Notes: generated from the letters alone by a model not told the origin. A DNA stretch of 64,000 bases from JAKOUL01 sp035378845 (GCA_035378845.1 DAOSUP010000001.1:62001-126000); one strand, 5' to 3'. Numbered from the stretch's first letter, positions 1 to 8,975 are shown. A program made the numbers and translations.

Positions 1-1059
1 GTTAAAAGTGCAGTGGCAACAAAAACTACTGTACCAATTCTTACTTATGTTTATCTTAGAGCTGAGGATGATACCTTATATCTTCAAGGGAATAATTTAG
101 AAATAGGGCTTGCATTAAGTATGCCTGTTATTGTAGAAGAGCAAGGAGAGGTATGTCTTCCTGCAAGCCTTTTTATTGATATTATAAGTAAGCTTCCTTC
201 TGTTACCTTAGAAATTCATGTTAATGAAAGAAATAGAGCGGTAATCCACGCAGGATATTCTGATATTGAAATTCAGGGAGAAAATACAGGAGAGTTTCCG
301 AAGGTAGAATTTCAAGATGTAAGCGAATATAATGCTTTGTTAGATCGTACTGAATTTGCAAAGGCTATAAAACAGACAATTTTTGCAGCAGCTGAGGATG
401 AGATTAAACAGATACTTACCGGAGTCCTCTTTGAAAGTAGGGACGAGAAATTGAATCTTGTAGCAGTGGATGGGCATAGATTAGCGTTAAAATCTCTTGA
501 ATTAGAGAGAGATTTTCCTCAAACTGTTGTTCCTGCAAGAGGTCTTAAGGAATGGCAGAAGATAATATCAAAAACAAAAGATGATAAAGTAAGTATTGCA
601 ACTTTAGATAGTCAGATTCTCTTTAATTGTGGTGATATTCACTTTATTTCCAGGCTTTTACAAGGGCAGTTTCCTGCTTATGACAAGATCATACCTACAG
701 ATTTTGTAGCGTCTTTTAGATGTAGTAGAAAGGACTTTTTTGATCTTTTGGGAAGAATGGAAGTTCTTGCAGAAATAGATCAGACTAATACGGTTAAGAT
801 TGCTATTAGTTCTAATGAAGTAATGGTTTCTACTCTTCCTTCGGAAAGAGGAACTGCTAAAGAGATTCTTCCTGCTGAAATTAACATTAGTGAGACCGGT
901 TTAGAAATTGGCTTTAATGTGGAATACTTGATGGATCCACTGAGTAATATGGATTCCGATGAAATAGAGATGAAGCTTACTTCAAATTTAGGACCAGCTC
1001 TTATAAAAGTTCCTGAGGATGAATCCTATATGTATGTGGTGATGCCTGTAAGACTATGA
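1..1059 (+). CDS. dnaN: DNA polymerase III beta subunit (sliding clamp), 5'-truncated by the window
   Basis: This is the ring-shaped clamp that tethers the replicative polymerase to DNA. The reading frame is open to base 1. The first residues (VKSAVATKTTVPIL) match the interior conserved 'KAVPSKTTLPIL' segment near residue 20 of DnaN, so roughly 20 N-terminal residues lie upstream. The GTG at 13 is therefore not the true start. Three clamp repeats follow, with the family-typical 'VDGHRLAL' near residue 155 and a C-terminal 'YVVMPVRL' (usual DnaN ending is MPMRL). The next gene starts inside its stop codon (ATGA). dnaN-yaaA-recF-gyrB is the classic order beside dnaA and oriC, which should lie just to the left. 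Confidence 0.96.
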   Translation, partial: VKSAVATKTTVPILTYVYLRAEDDTLYLQGNNLEIGLALSMPVIVEEQGEVCLPASLFIDIISKLPSVTLEIHVNERNRAVIHAGYSDIEIQGENTGEFPKVEFQDVSEYNALLDRTEFAKAIKQTIFAAAEDEIKQILTGVLFESRDEKLNLVAVDGHRLALKSLELERDFPQTVVPARGLKEWQKIISKTKDDKVSIATLDSQILFNCGDIHFISRLLQGQFPAYDKIIPTDFVASFRCSRKDFFDLLGRMEVLAEIDQTNTVKIAISSNEVMVSTLPSERGTAKEILPAEINISETGLEIGFNVEYLMDPLSNMDSDEIEMKLTSNLGPALIKVPEDESYMYVVMPVRL

Positions 1060-1274
1060 AAGAAGTGAAAATTTATACAGAGACTATAACCTTAGGACAA
1101 TTTCTTAAATGGGGAAGTATTGTAGAGACAGGGGGACAGGCAAAGAGTTTAATTCTTTCTGGCAAAGTTAAGGTTAATGGGGAGATAGAACTTCATAGAG
1201 GTAGAAAATTAAAAGCAGGGGACATGGTAGAGGTGGAGGGGGAGAAATACCTGGTTGTATTAGGAGAAGAATAG
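1056..1274 (+). CDS. yaaA: S4-domain RNA-binding protein, YaaA family
   Basis: A 72-residue protein that is almost entirely one S4 RNA-binding fold. The 'GGQAKSLILSGKVKVNGE' core at about residues 25-42 and the 'LKAGDMVEVEG' ending are typical. Proteins of this size between dnaN and recF are the YaaA (RlbA) family of Firmicutes, linked to ribosome assembly, although the function is not well fixed. The ATG overlaps the dnaN stop by 4 nt, indicating translational coupling. No close alternative seems likely, given both the motif and the location. Confidence 0.9.
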   Translation: MKEVKIYTETITLGQFLKWGSIVETGGQAKSLILSGKVKVNGEIELHRGRKLKAGDMVEVEGEKYLVVLGEE

Positions 1275-2348
1275 TTGTTCTTGGAGAATTTAAAGATTGT
1301 AAATTTTAGAAATCTTAAAAATGTTAATTTAGACTTTTTCAATGTAAATATTTTTTATGGAGAAAATGCTCAGGGAAAGACTAATCTTTTAGAAAGCATA
1401 TATTATCTTTTCTTGTGTAAATCCTTTAGGACTCGTTTTGAGAAAGAGTTAATCAGATGGGGAGAAGAAAGTTTCTATCTTAAGGGAAATCTTCATTGGC
1501 AAGGACAGACTTTAGTTTTGGAGTCGGCACTGTCAAAAGATAATAAAAAGATAAAAATAAATCAGAAGACCCTTAAAAAACAAAAAGATATGGTTTTTCT
1601 ATTTCCTTTGGTTTTATTTTCCCATAATGAAATAGAAAATTTTAAAGAAGGCCCTTCCCAAAGAAGATATCTTCTAAATAGTTTTTTATCTACGCTTTCC
1701 TATAAATATTACAAAGCTCTTTTAGAATATCATAAGGTTTTGTATCAGAGGAATTTGACTTTAAAGGGAGGAAGCTCTGACGTAGAGATATGGAATGGAC
1801 CACTTGTTAAAAGTGGAACCTTGGTCTTATGGGAAAGATTGAAAATTATAAATGAGATTAAAGAAATAGCCAAAGAAATATCTATTGCTTTGTTAGGTAA
1901 AGAATTTTTAGAAATTGAATATTTTTCTTCCATACCTTTAGGTAATTCAGAGGAAGAGATTTCAAAGAATTTTGAGAAAGCGCTAAGAGAGGTAAAGAAT
2001 AGGGATAGTATAAGGGGATACTCAACAGTGGGACCACACAGAGATGATTTAATTCTATTTGTAAAAAAAGATAATGTAAGATATGATTTGAGAAAGTTTG
2101 CATCTTCAGGTGAAGTAAAGCTTGCCTTTATAATATGGCAGCTTTCCGAGATTAAAATCTTATCAGAAAGAAGAAAAGAGAAGCCTATTCTTCTTATTGA
2201 TGATCTTTTTGGAGATCTGGATGAGAAAAAACAAAAAATTGTTTGGAATGGCATCCAAGATTTTCAGATTTTTATGAGTATGACAGCAGAAGTAGATTTT
2301 CTCAAGGAATATGCACACTTCTATGTTAAAAATGGAGAGGTTTTTTAG
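1275..2348 (+). CDS. recF: DNA replication and repair protein RecF
   Basis: RecF is an SMC-like ATPase that loads RecA at gaps with RecO and RecR. The 357-residue length is normal. Walker A is GENAQGKT at residues 29-36, an ABC-type signature appears as 'ASSGEVKL' near residue 277, and Walker B as 'ILLIDDLFGDLD' near residue 315. The start is TTG at 1275, immediately after the yaaA stop, with GGAGAAG at 1263-1269 as ribosome binding site. A second in-frame TTG at 1281 cannot be excluded. It runs directly into the DciA-like gene without spacing. Confidence 0.95.
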   Translation: MFLENLKIVNFRNLKNVNLDFFNVNIFYGENAQGKTNLLESIYYLFLCKSFRTRFEKELIRWGEESFYLKGNLHWQGQTLVLESALSKDNKKIKINQKTLKKQKDMVFLFPLVLFSHNEIENFKEGPSQRRYLLNSFLSTLSYKYYKALLEYHKVLYQRNLTLKGGSSDVEIWNGPLVKSGTLVLWERLKIINEIKEIAKEISIALLGKEFLEIEYFSSIPLGNSEEEISKNFEKALREVKNRDSIRGYSTVGPHRDDLILFVKKDNVRYDLRKFASSGEVKLAFIIWQLSEIKILSERRKEKPILLIDDLFGDLDEKKQKIVWNGIQDFQIFMSMTAEVDFLKEYAHFYVKNGEVF

Positions 2349-2831
2349 ATGTCTGGCTCTTTGTATTCAAAGCTCTGGGAGATTTTTGTGAAATTAGATA
2401 TGGATAAAAAATTATGTGAATATCTTGCTATGGAACAGTGGGATAAAGTAGTAGGAGAGACTCTTGCTCTTCATACTAAGCCTGCCTATGTAAAGAATGG
2501 AGTTTTATATGTATATGTGGATAGTAGCGTTTGGGTTCAAGAACTTTCACTATTCAAGCCTAAGCTTATGGAGAAGATCAATGAGAAGCTTGTGGTCCCT
2601 GATACCATTAAAGATATTGTGTTTATTGATAAAGGAAGGAATTTTAGAAAGAGTAATGTTAGTCCAAAAAAGAAAGAAGTAAAACTTTCTTTGCGAGAAG
2701 AAGAAAGAATTGCTAAAATAGTAGAAGATATAAAAGACGAAGAGCTAAGAGAGATACTTCTAAATTTTTATAGGAGTCTCGCTCTGATTCAAAAAGGAGG
2801 TTCGGAAGATGGCAATATTAAAGAAAGATAA
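2349..2831 (+). CDS. dciA: DUF721 / DciA-like protein
   Basis: A 160-residue protein whose N-terminal 100 residues carry the DUF721 pattern: an early helix, 'WDKVVGETLALHTKP' near residue 31, then 'VLYVYVDSSVWVQELSLFKP' near residue 48. The family is represented by DciA, which works with the replicative helicase DnaB in bacteria lacking DnaC or DnaI. The placement between recF and gyrB is where DUF721 proteins are commonly found. The C-terminal 60 residues are charged and helical without a recognised domain. Its last 23 nt overlap the start of gyrB. The family is confident; the helicase role is inferred. Confidence 0.82.
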   Translation: MSGSLYSKLWEIFVKLDMDKKLCEYLAMEQWDKVVGETLALHTKPAYVKNGVLYVYVDSSVWVQELSLFKPKLMEKINEKLVVPDTIKDIVFIDKGRNFRKSNVSPKKKEVKLSLREEERIAKIVEDIKDEELREILLNFYRSLALIQKGGSEDGNIKER

Positions 2832-4716
2832 ATATAACGCAGATAGTATTCAAATTCTTGAAGGAACTGAGGCAATAAGAAAAAGACCAGGTATGTATAT
2901 AGGGGATATAGATGTAAGAGGGTTACATCACCTGGTGTTTGAACTTGTAGATAACAGCATTGATGAAGTAATGGTTGGATATTGTGATTACATACTTGTG
3001 GAGATAAGAGAAGATGGTAGTATTTCTGTAGCAGATAATGGGAGAGGAATTCCTGTAGATATACATCCTCAGGCAGGAAAGCCTGCATTAGAAGTTGTAC
3101 TTACTACTTTACATGCAGGGGGAAAGTTCTCCAATTCTATATATAAGATAAGTGGAGGTCTTCATGGAGTAGGACTTTCTGTGGTGAATGCCTTGTCATC
3201 TCTTTTAGATGTTGAGATAAAAAGAGATGGTAAGATATACCATCAAGTTTACGAGAAAGGAAAACCTGTAACTTCTCTTACTGAGATTGGAGAGAGTAAT
3301 GAGACAGGTACTAAAATTATTTTTTATCCTGATTCTGAGATCTTTGAAACTACGAAATTTGATTATGAAATTATAGCTAATAGACTTAGGGAACTTGCCT
3401 TTTTAAATCCAGGAGTAACTATTGAGCTTAGGGAGGAAACTACAGGAAGAAGTAGTGTTTTTAAATATGAAGGAGGACTTCTTCAATTTATAGAATATCT
3501 TTCAAAAGGCAAAGAAATACTTCATTCTCCTCTTTATTTTAAAAGAGAAGAAGGAAATTTAGTTGCTGAGGTAGTAATGCAATATAATAGTGGGTACGAT
3601 GAGCTTATATTATCCTATGTAAATAATATTCATACTATTGAGGGTGGTACTCATGTGGCAGGATTTAGAAGTGCTCTTACAAGGGTTGTTAACACTTTTG
3701 CAAAAAGTTGGGGACTTTGGAAAGAAGGAGAGCCTCTTTCAGGGGAAGATGTAAGAGAGGGTCTTACTGCAATAATAAGTGTAAAGGTTCCAGATCCTCA
3801 ATTTGAAGGTCAGACAAAAACTAAGCTTGGTAATTCTGAGGTTAAAAGATTTGTAGACTCTGTAGTAGAAGAAGAGATTACAAAATATTTTTCTGCAAAT
3901 TCAGATGTAGGCAAACTTATTATTGGGAAGATTATTGAAGCTTATAGTGCAAGACAGGCTGCGAGAAAAGCAAGAGAACTTGTAAGAAGAAAAAGCTTTT
4001 TTGAATCTACACTCCTTCCAGGAAAACTTGCTGATTGTTCTGAAAAGGATCCTTCTAAGTGTGAGCTTTTTATAGTTGAGGGAGAATCTGCAGGAGGTTC
4101 TGCAAAGCAGGGAAGAGATAGAAGATATCAAGCAATTCTTCCCTTAAGAGGTAAGATATTAAATGTGGAAAAAGCTCAGCATCTTACTAAGATTCTTTCC
4201 AGTGAAGAGATAAAAGCTATTATTGCTTCTCTTGGTACAGGGATAGGGCAAGAATTTGATCTTTCAAAACTAAGGTATCATAAAGTTATTATAATGACAG
4301 ATGCAGATGTAGATGGTGCTCATATTAGGACTCTTCTTTTGACCTTCTTTTATAGGCATTTCAGACCTTTAATTGAAGGTGGATATATTTATATTGCTCA
4401 GCCTCCTCTTTATCTTTTAAGAAAGGGTAGAGAGGAAAGATATGCTTATTCCGAAGAAGAAAAAGAGGCTGTTCTTAGAGAATGGGAATATTCTGATAAT
4501 ATCTATATACAACGATATAAAGGTTTAGGAGAGATGGATCCTGAGCAGTTGAAAGAAACCACTATGGATGCTCAAAAGAGAATGCTTCTACAGGTAACCA
4601 TAGAGGATGCTTTAGAAGCCGAGAGGTTATTTTCAGTACTTATGGGGAGTAATGTGGAAGAGAGAAGAGCTTTCATTGAGCAAAAAGCTAAATTTGTAAG
4701 AAATCTTGATATTTAA
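2809..4716 (+). CDS. gyrB: DNA gyrase subunit B
   Basis: The ATPase subunit of the type IIA topoisomerase that introduces negative supercoils. It has 635 residues, the standard short-form length. The GHKL ATP site shows 'ELVDNSIDE' (about residue 45), 'DNGRGIP' and 'GGLHGVG'. The TOPRIM domain shows 'VEGESAGGSAKQGRDR' (about residue 423) and 'DADVDGAHIRTLLL' (about residue 496), and the C terminus has 'QRYKGLGEMDPEQL'. AAGGAGG at 2794-2800 lies ahead of the ATG, inside the dciA reading frame. GyrA is not in the window. Confidence 0.98.
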   Translation: MAILKKDKYNADSIQILEGTEAIRKRPGMYIGDIDVRGLHHLVFELVDNSIDEVMVGYCDYILVEIREDGSISVADNGRGIPVDIHPQAGKPALEVVLTTLHAGGKFSNSIYKISGGLHGVGLSVVNALSSLLDVEIKRDGKIYHQVYEKGKPVTSLTEIGESNETGTKIIFYPDSEIFETTKFDYEIIANRLRELAFLNPGVTIELREETTGRSSVFKYEGGLLQFIEYLSKGKEILHSPLYFKREEGNLVAEVVMQYNSGYDELILSYVNNIHTIEGGTHVAGFRSALTRVVNTFAKSWGLWKEGEPLSGEDVREGLTAIISVKVPDPQFEGQTKTKLGNSEVKRFVDSVVEEEITKYFSANSDVGKLIIGKIIEAYSARQAARKARELVRRKSFFESTLLPGKLADCSEKDPSKCELFIVEGESAGGSAKQGRDRRYQAILPLRGKILNVEKAQHLTKILSSEEIKAIIASLGTGIGQEFDLSKLRYHKVIIMTDADVDGAHIRTLLLTFFYRHFRPLIEGGYIYIAQPPLYLLRKGREERYAYSEEEKEAVLREWEYSDNIYIQRYKGLGEMDPEQLKETTMDAQKRMLLQVTIEDALEAERLFSVLMGSNVEERRAFIEQKAKFVRNLDI

Positions 4717-4724
4717 GAAAACAT

Positions 4725-6806
4725 ATGCTTTGTAAGAAAAAAGAGATCATAAGAGAAGATGAAAATGTATGTACTTTGAAGATAGATTGCAAAAAGGATA
4801 ATCTTTGTGAAGTTTTAAAAACTTTTGGAATACAAGAAGTATATAAAGGAGATCAGAATCTACTTTGGGATGCTTTAGTGACAGATGTAGCTCTTCATAA
4901 GGCTATTTATCCTGAGATCCCATTTAAAACCTTTTTACATGATGAGAAATTCGGTACAGGAGATCATAGACTTGTTCCTTTTTATAAAGATTCAGGAAAA
5001 TACGTAATTACTGAAGACTATGCTCAAAAGATTACGGGAGCAGTATATATAAATCAGGATATTTCATACGGGCTTTTTTATGCTACACCTATAGAACCTG
5101 TGGAATATCAAGAATTGGGCTTTCATCTTTCTTGGATTGCAGATTTCTGGAGAGAGTATAAACCAAAGATAGAAGAAGACAGGGAGTTTATAAATGCATT
5201 AGAAGAGTTAGGATTCTCTTGGGATTATGATCATATTTCAGAAGTGACTAAATGCGGTGAGACGGCTAATAAAGATGCTCTTTATAATCTCTTTCAGAAA
5301 AATTCTAAGGCAGAGATTTATTATCTTTTCTCAAAGTCCTTAGGGTGGTATGGAGTAGTTCCTAAATATCTTGAAGAAGTAAGTCTTTCAAGTGTTTATA
5401 TTGATGAAGAACTTGTGAAGCATATTTCTCATCTTTTCAGCTTAGGTGTGAGAGGGCTCCTAAAGCAAGTCAAGGATAAAGAGATAAAAAAAGAAATAAT
5501 AAAGAGAGCAAAGAAAGTCTACAGTTTTGGAAAAGAAATTATAGAAAACAATAAGGATCTTTCTATCACAGATTTTCAAGTCAGACTTTCCCAGAAGATT
5601 TTGAGTGATATCTTTAATGATGACTTAAAAGTTGATTTTTCAAGAACTTCAGAATTATTGCGAATAAATTCTATATCTGATTTTGAAGATAAAGACTTCT
5701 TTTTCTTTTTTAATCTTAACTTGAAGTATCCTGAAGAATTTGCTAATGCTTACAACACGGCATTAAATAAAGCAAAACTTCCCCTCAAAAGGATTATGAT
5801 GAAAAATAATTCTCTTGAACTTCCTTATTTTCTTGAGGTCTTCTCTTTAAGAGAGGGAAGATGGATTCTTACCAGATGTAACATTGAGGTAAAAAATCAA
5901 GATAACCCTTATATAAGGATATTCTCACCTTATTGTGCAATGGAGACCTTTGTTAGTAAGGAAGATTTGAGAAGTGCAAGAAGCTTTTTAAATACTCTTT
6001 ATTCTTCTGGAAAGTTTCCATACGGTTTTGCCTTGATAGGTAAAGCAGGACCCTTTATGACTGAAATGAGAAGAGTTCCTAAAGTACTTGCAGTACCCGA
6101 AAAAGGTTCCAAGTATGCTCCTATGGTAGATTATTTTTTAGGAGAGTTAAAAAGAAGTGTAAATGATATCCCTGATAGTCATCTTGTAAGAATAAGACTA
6201 AATCTTCTTGACAATCTCAAGTATCTTGGAAAAATGAAATTCTCCCTTCCTAAATTTCTATCTCTTTATTTTTCTAAGCAGGAAATGTATGCTGATGAGA
6301 TTTCAAGTCTCTGGAGAGAAAAAGTAGAGGAGGTATCTAAAGTTTTAAATTTCATCTCAGGTATAGAAGCTGGGGAGTATTTTCATTTAGGGAAGATTAT
6401 ATTATATGAAAAAGGATTATTAGAAGATTTAGGTAAAAGTAAGAAATTCTTTGATAAGTTGAAGGAAAAAGGATACGATAATATTTTTAGAGATTTTCCC
6501 TTCTCTAATAAGTTTTTGAGTGTACTGAAGGATCTTATAGAAGAAAGAGATAAAGTAATAGAAGAGATAAGAAAGAAAAAGAAAGAAGCCTCATCACAAC
6601 TTCACCAGGAGAGACATTTTGTAGAATATAAAATAATTCTTCTCTTTGGAGCTCTTTTAAGAAGTCTCCTCCTTTTTAAGGAATCTTTATCCTACCTTAA
6701 CTTTCGTCCATACTCTATAATGATCTACTTAGTTTCTCCAGATTTCTTTAAAGTACTGACTGATAATGCAGAAATTTATTTAGAAAAGGTAGAGTTTAAG
6801 ACTTAG
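4725..6806 (+). CDS. Large protein of unknown function, downstream of gyrB
   Basis: A 693-residue open reading frame 8 nt after gyrB, in the same base and codon style as its neighbours. I do not recognise it. It looks cytosolic: no signal peptide and no clear membrane segment, although a hydrophobic stretch (IILLFGALLRSLLLF) sits near residue 640. A Lys/Glu-rich helical region is at about 620-635. The most motif-like part is about residues 375-475, with Cys, Pro and Gly-rich turns (RCNIEV, FSPYCAME, YGFALIGKAGPF). There is no Walker, nuclease or methyltransferase motif. No good ribosome binding site precedes the ATG, so it may depend on coupling to gyrB. Function open. Confidence 0.85.
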   Translation: MLCKKKEIIREDENVCTLKIDCKKDNLCEVLKTFGIQEVYKGDQNLLWDALVTDVALHKAIYPEIPFKTFLHDEKFGTGDHRLVPFYKDSGKYVITEDYAQKITGAVYINQDISYGLFYATPIEPVEYQELGFHLSWIADFWREYKPKIEEDREFINALEELGFSWDYDHISEVTKCGETANKDALYNLFQKNSKAEIYYLFSKSLGWYGVVPKYLEEVSLSSVYIDEELVKHISHLFSLGVRGLLKQVKDKEIKKEIIKRAKKVYSFGKEIIENNKDLSITDFQVRLSQKILSDIFNDDLKVDFSRTSELLRINSISDFEDKDFFFFFNLNLKYPEEFANAYNTALNKAKLPLKRIMMKNNSLELPYFLEVFSLREGRWILTRCNIEVKNQDNPYIRIFSPYCAMETFVSKEDLRSARSFLNTLYSSGKFPYGFALIGKAGPFMTEMRRVPKVLAVPEKGSKYAPMVDYFLGELKRSVNDIPDSHLVRIRLNLLDNLKYLGKMKFSLPKFLSLYFSKQEMYADEISSLWREKVEEVSKVLNFISGIEAGEYFHLGKIILYEKGLLEDLGKSKKFFDKLKEKGYDNIFRDFPFSNKFLSVLKDLIEERDKVIEEIRKKKKEASSQLHQERHFVEYKIILLFGALLRSLLLFKESLSYLNFRPYSIMIYLVSPDFFKVLTDNAEIYLEKVEFKT

Positions 6807-6927
6807 TTACGAATTGTGGACAGCTATTTTCTGCTTTTACGGGAATTCCAAAACACATTCCGTGAGAAGGATCATTAGAGTTTGCTTGGAAAAACTTGCA
6901 GTTTTTACATTTACGTTCCTCGGCCAT
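6796..6927 (-). CDS. 43-residue four-cysteine protein, HiPIP-like / glycyl-radical small-subunit-like
   Basis: A small gene below usual length cut-offs. It starts with ATG (6925-6927 on the complement) and has the strong ribosome binding site AGGGAGGGG at 6935-6943, spaced by 7 nt. The product begins MAEERKCKNCKFF and ends CPQFVTKS, with cysteines at 7, 10, 25 and 36 (CX2C-X14-C-X10-C) and 'HGMCFG' around Cys25. From memory, this spacing and the CKNCKFF...GxC...CPxF layout resemble the small Fe-S subunits of benzylsuccinate synthase-type glycyl radical enzymes, and similar stand-alone proteins of anaerobes. It could instead bind zinc. Its last 11 nt overlap the 3' end of the convergent 693-residue gene. 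Confidence 0.8.
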   Translation of the reverse strand: MAEERKCKNCKFFQANSNDPSHGMCFGIPVKAENSCPQFVTKS

Positions 6928-6958
6928 CGTTACACCCCTCCCTAAGAACATTTTCCTA

Positions 6959-6964
6959 ATTATA
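6959..6964 (-). promoter_or_regulatory. Candidate -10 for the four-cysteine protein
   Basis: The complement reads TATAAT, ending 31 nt upstream of the ATG of the small cysteine protein and ahead of its ribosome binding site. No good -35 lies 16-18 bp further upstream (TTCCAA at best). Perfect -10 only, so moderate support. Confidence 0.4.
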
Positions 6965-6982
6965 TTTTATCACTTTTTATTG

Positions 6983-7011
6983 TTGGAAAAATTCAATTTT
7001 TGAGTTATAAA
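6983..7011 (+). promoter_or_regulatory. Sigma-70-type promoter for larB-larC-guaA
   Basis: TTGGAA at 6983-6988, a 17-bp spacer, then TATAAA at 7006-7011. The expected transcript start is near 7018, giving a leader of about 36 nt before larB. It is back to back with the -10 of the divergent small gene. Confidence 0.6.
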
Positions 7012-7053
7012 TACTTTAAATTTAAACTTATTTAAGAAAAGAGGATTTGAAAT

Positions 7054-7809
7054 ATGATAGAAAGATTAAGAGAGCTTCTTGAAAATGTAAAAGAAGGTAA
7101 TCTTTCAGTAGATGATGCTATGGAGAAGTTAAAAAGTTTACCTTATGAAGATATAGATTTTGCCAAGATAGATCATCTAAGGACAATTATTAAGGGGTTT
7201 CCTGAGGTTATTTTTTCTCAAGGGAAAACTCCCCAGCAAGTGGTAATAATAATGGAAAATCTTCTTGAGAAGAATAATAGAGTGATAGCAACAAGAGCAA
7301 GTCTTGAAGTTTTTGATAACGTTAAGAAAAGGATTCCTGATGCAGTCTACAATGAAACAGCAAGGATAATAACCGTATTAAGAGAAGAAATCAATAAAAA
7401 AGGGAAGATAGTAGTTGCCTGTGCTGGAACAGCAGATCTTCCTGTAGCAGAGGAGGCATCAATAACTGCAGAAATTATGGGAAGCTATGTAGATAAAATT
7501 TATGATATAGGAGTTTCTGGACTCCATAGACTCTTAAGTAATCTTGAGAGATTTTACTCTGCTAATGCGGTGGTAGTGGTGGCTGGTATGGAAGGAGCTC
7601 TTGCCTCTGTAGTGGGGGGCTTAATACCAAGACCTATAATAGCTGTACCTACCAGTGTTGGATATGGTGCAAACTTTAATGGTCTTTCAGCTCTTTTGAC
7701 GATGCTTAATAGTTGTGTACCTGGTGTAGCTGTAGTTAATATTGACAATGGATTTGGAGCAGGCTATCTTGCTAATATGATAAATCTTATGGTGGAGGAT
7801 AAAAAGTGA
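7054..7809 (+). CDS. larB: Nickel-pincer cofactor biosynthesis protein LarB
   Basis: LarB carboxylates and hydrolyses nicotinic acid adenine dinucleotide to pyridinium-3,5-biscarboxylic acid mononucleotide, the first step to the nickel-pincer nucleotide of lactate racemase-type enzymes. The 251 residues show the LarB N-terminal region and an AIR-carboxylase-like Rossmann domain with 'ACAGTADLPVAEEA' (about residue 121), 'GVSGLHRL', 'GMEGALASVVGGL' (about residue 178) and 'VPTSVGYGAN'. The ribosome binding site AGAGGA lies just upstream. It shares GTGA with larC. It is related to PurE, but the full pattern is LarB. Confidence 0.92.
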   Translation: MIERLRELLENVKEGNLSVDDAMEKLKSLPYEDIDFAKIDHLRTIIKGFPEVIFSQGKTPQQVVIIMENLLEKNNRVIATRASLEVFDNVKKRIPDAVYNETARIITVLREEINKKGKIVVACAGTADLPVAEEASITAEIMGSYVDKIYDIGVSGLHRLLSNLERFYSANAVVVVAGMEGALASVVGGLIPRPIIAVPTSVGYGANFNGLSALLTMLNSCVPGVAVVNIDNGFGAGYLANMINLMVEDKK

Positions 7810-8972
7810 GAATTATTTATTTTGACTGTTTCTCAGGAATCTCTGGTGATATGATTCTTGGTGCTCTTTTAGACGCTGGGGTTGATGTGGAAACTTGGAA
7901 GAAAGAACTTGATAAGATCCCTATTGATGAATATAAACTTGAGATTTCAAAAAAGAAGAAAGGTGCTCTCTATGGTACTGATGTGGATGTTATTATAGAA
8001 GATCAGGTTTCTCACAGACATTTATCAGAGCTCTTAGATATTTTAGATAGAAGCACTCTTTCAAAAAATATAAAAGAAAAAGGAAAAGAGATTTTTTATA
8101 AGATTGCAGAGGCAGAGTCAAAGATTCATGGAGAGCCTATTGAAGAGGTTCATTTCCATGAGATTGGTGCTATTGATACTATTATAGATGTATTAGGATC
8201 TCTTATTGCTTTAGAACTTTTAGAGATTGAGACTATTTATTCTTCTCCGCTTCCTCTTGGCAGGGGCTTTGTAGATACTTCTCATGGTAGGATTCCTGTT
8301 CCTGCTCCTGCTACTTTGGAAATTTTGAAGGGAGTACCTGTATATGTAGATGATAGAGAAGGAGAACTTGTTACTCCCACTGGAGCTGCTATTATTTCTA
8401 CACTTTCCTGCTCTTTTGGTGATATGCCTCATATGAGATTAGAAAAGATAGGATATGGGGCTGGTAAAAAAGACTTCTCAGTTCCAAATCTTCTTAGAGT
8501 ATTTATGGGAGAGAAAATAGAGAGTTTCTCTAAAGAGAAGAATGTAATGTTAGAGACTAATATTGATGATATGAATCCTCAAATCCTTGGATATCTTACA
8601 GAGAAACTCTTCAAAGAGGGTGCTCTTGATGTTTTTATCACTCCAGTTTATATGAAGAAGGGAAGACCAGGAATGCTTCTAACGGTTATTACTACGTCTG
8701 AGCTTGAAGATAGAATTTCTGAAATTATCTTTAGAGAAACTACTACTTTGGGTATTAGGAAATATTATGTAGATAAAAAGTTTATGGAGAGAGAGATTAA
8801 AGAAATAGATACTTCTTGGGGAAAAGTAAGATATAAAAAGGCAAAATATAATAATATTGAAAAGGCGTATCCAGAATATGAGGATTGTAAAAAGATAGCC
8901 GAAAGGGAAAATATTCCAATTAAAGATATCATCTTTGAAATAAAAAAGTTATTAGAAGAAAAGGGAGAATAA
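7806..8972 (+). CDS. larC: Nickel-pincer cofactor biosynthesis protein LarC (nickel insertion)
   Basis: LarC inserts nickel into the dithiolated pyridinium mononucleotide, forming the carbon-metal bond of the cofactor. The product has 388 residues in one uninterrupted frame, unlike the Lactobacillus gene, which needs a programmed frameshift. Family marks are the start 'FDCFSGISGDMILGALLDAGV', 'HFHEIGAIDTIIDVLG' (about residue 118), 'TPTGAAI' (about residue 192) and 'ETNIDDMNPQ' (about residue 248). It starts with GTG overlapping the larB stop. LarE, the sulfur-inserting partner, is not in the window. Confidence 0.92.
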   Translation: MRIIYFDCFSGISGDMILGALLDAGVDVETWKKELDKIPIDEYKLEISKKKKGALYGTDVDVIIEDQVSHRHLSELLDILDRSTLSKNIKEKGKEIFYKIAEAESKIHGEPIEEVHFHEIGAIDTIIDVLGSLIALELLEIETIYSSPLPLGRGFVDTSHGRIPVPAPATLEILKGVPVYVDDREGELVTPTGAAIISTLSCSFGDMPHMRLEKIGYGAGKKDFSVPNLLRVFMGEKIESFSKEKNVMLETNIDDMNPQILGYLTEKLFKEGALDVFITPVYMKKGRPGMLLTVITTSELEDRISEIIFRETTTLGIRKYYVDKKFMEREIKEIDTSWGKVRYKKAKYNNIEKAYPEYEDCKKIAERENIPIKDIIFEIKKLLEEKGE

Positions 8973-8975
8973 AAA

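Noticed and set aside
13..15. GTG as start of dnaN
   Set aside because: The frame is open upstream to base 1, and conserved DnaN residues precede it, so the gene is cut by the window.
1745..2254. 169-codon frame on the complement inside recF
   Set aside because: A shadow of a strong recF frame: no ribosome binding site, Ser/Leu/Phe-rich composition typical of antisense translation.
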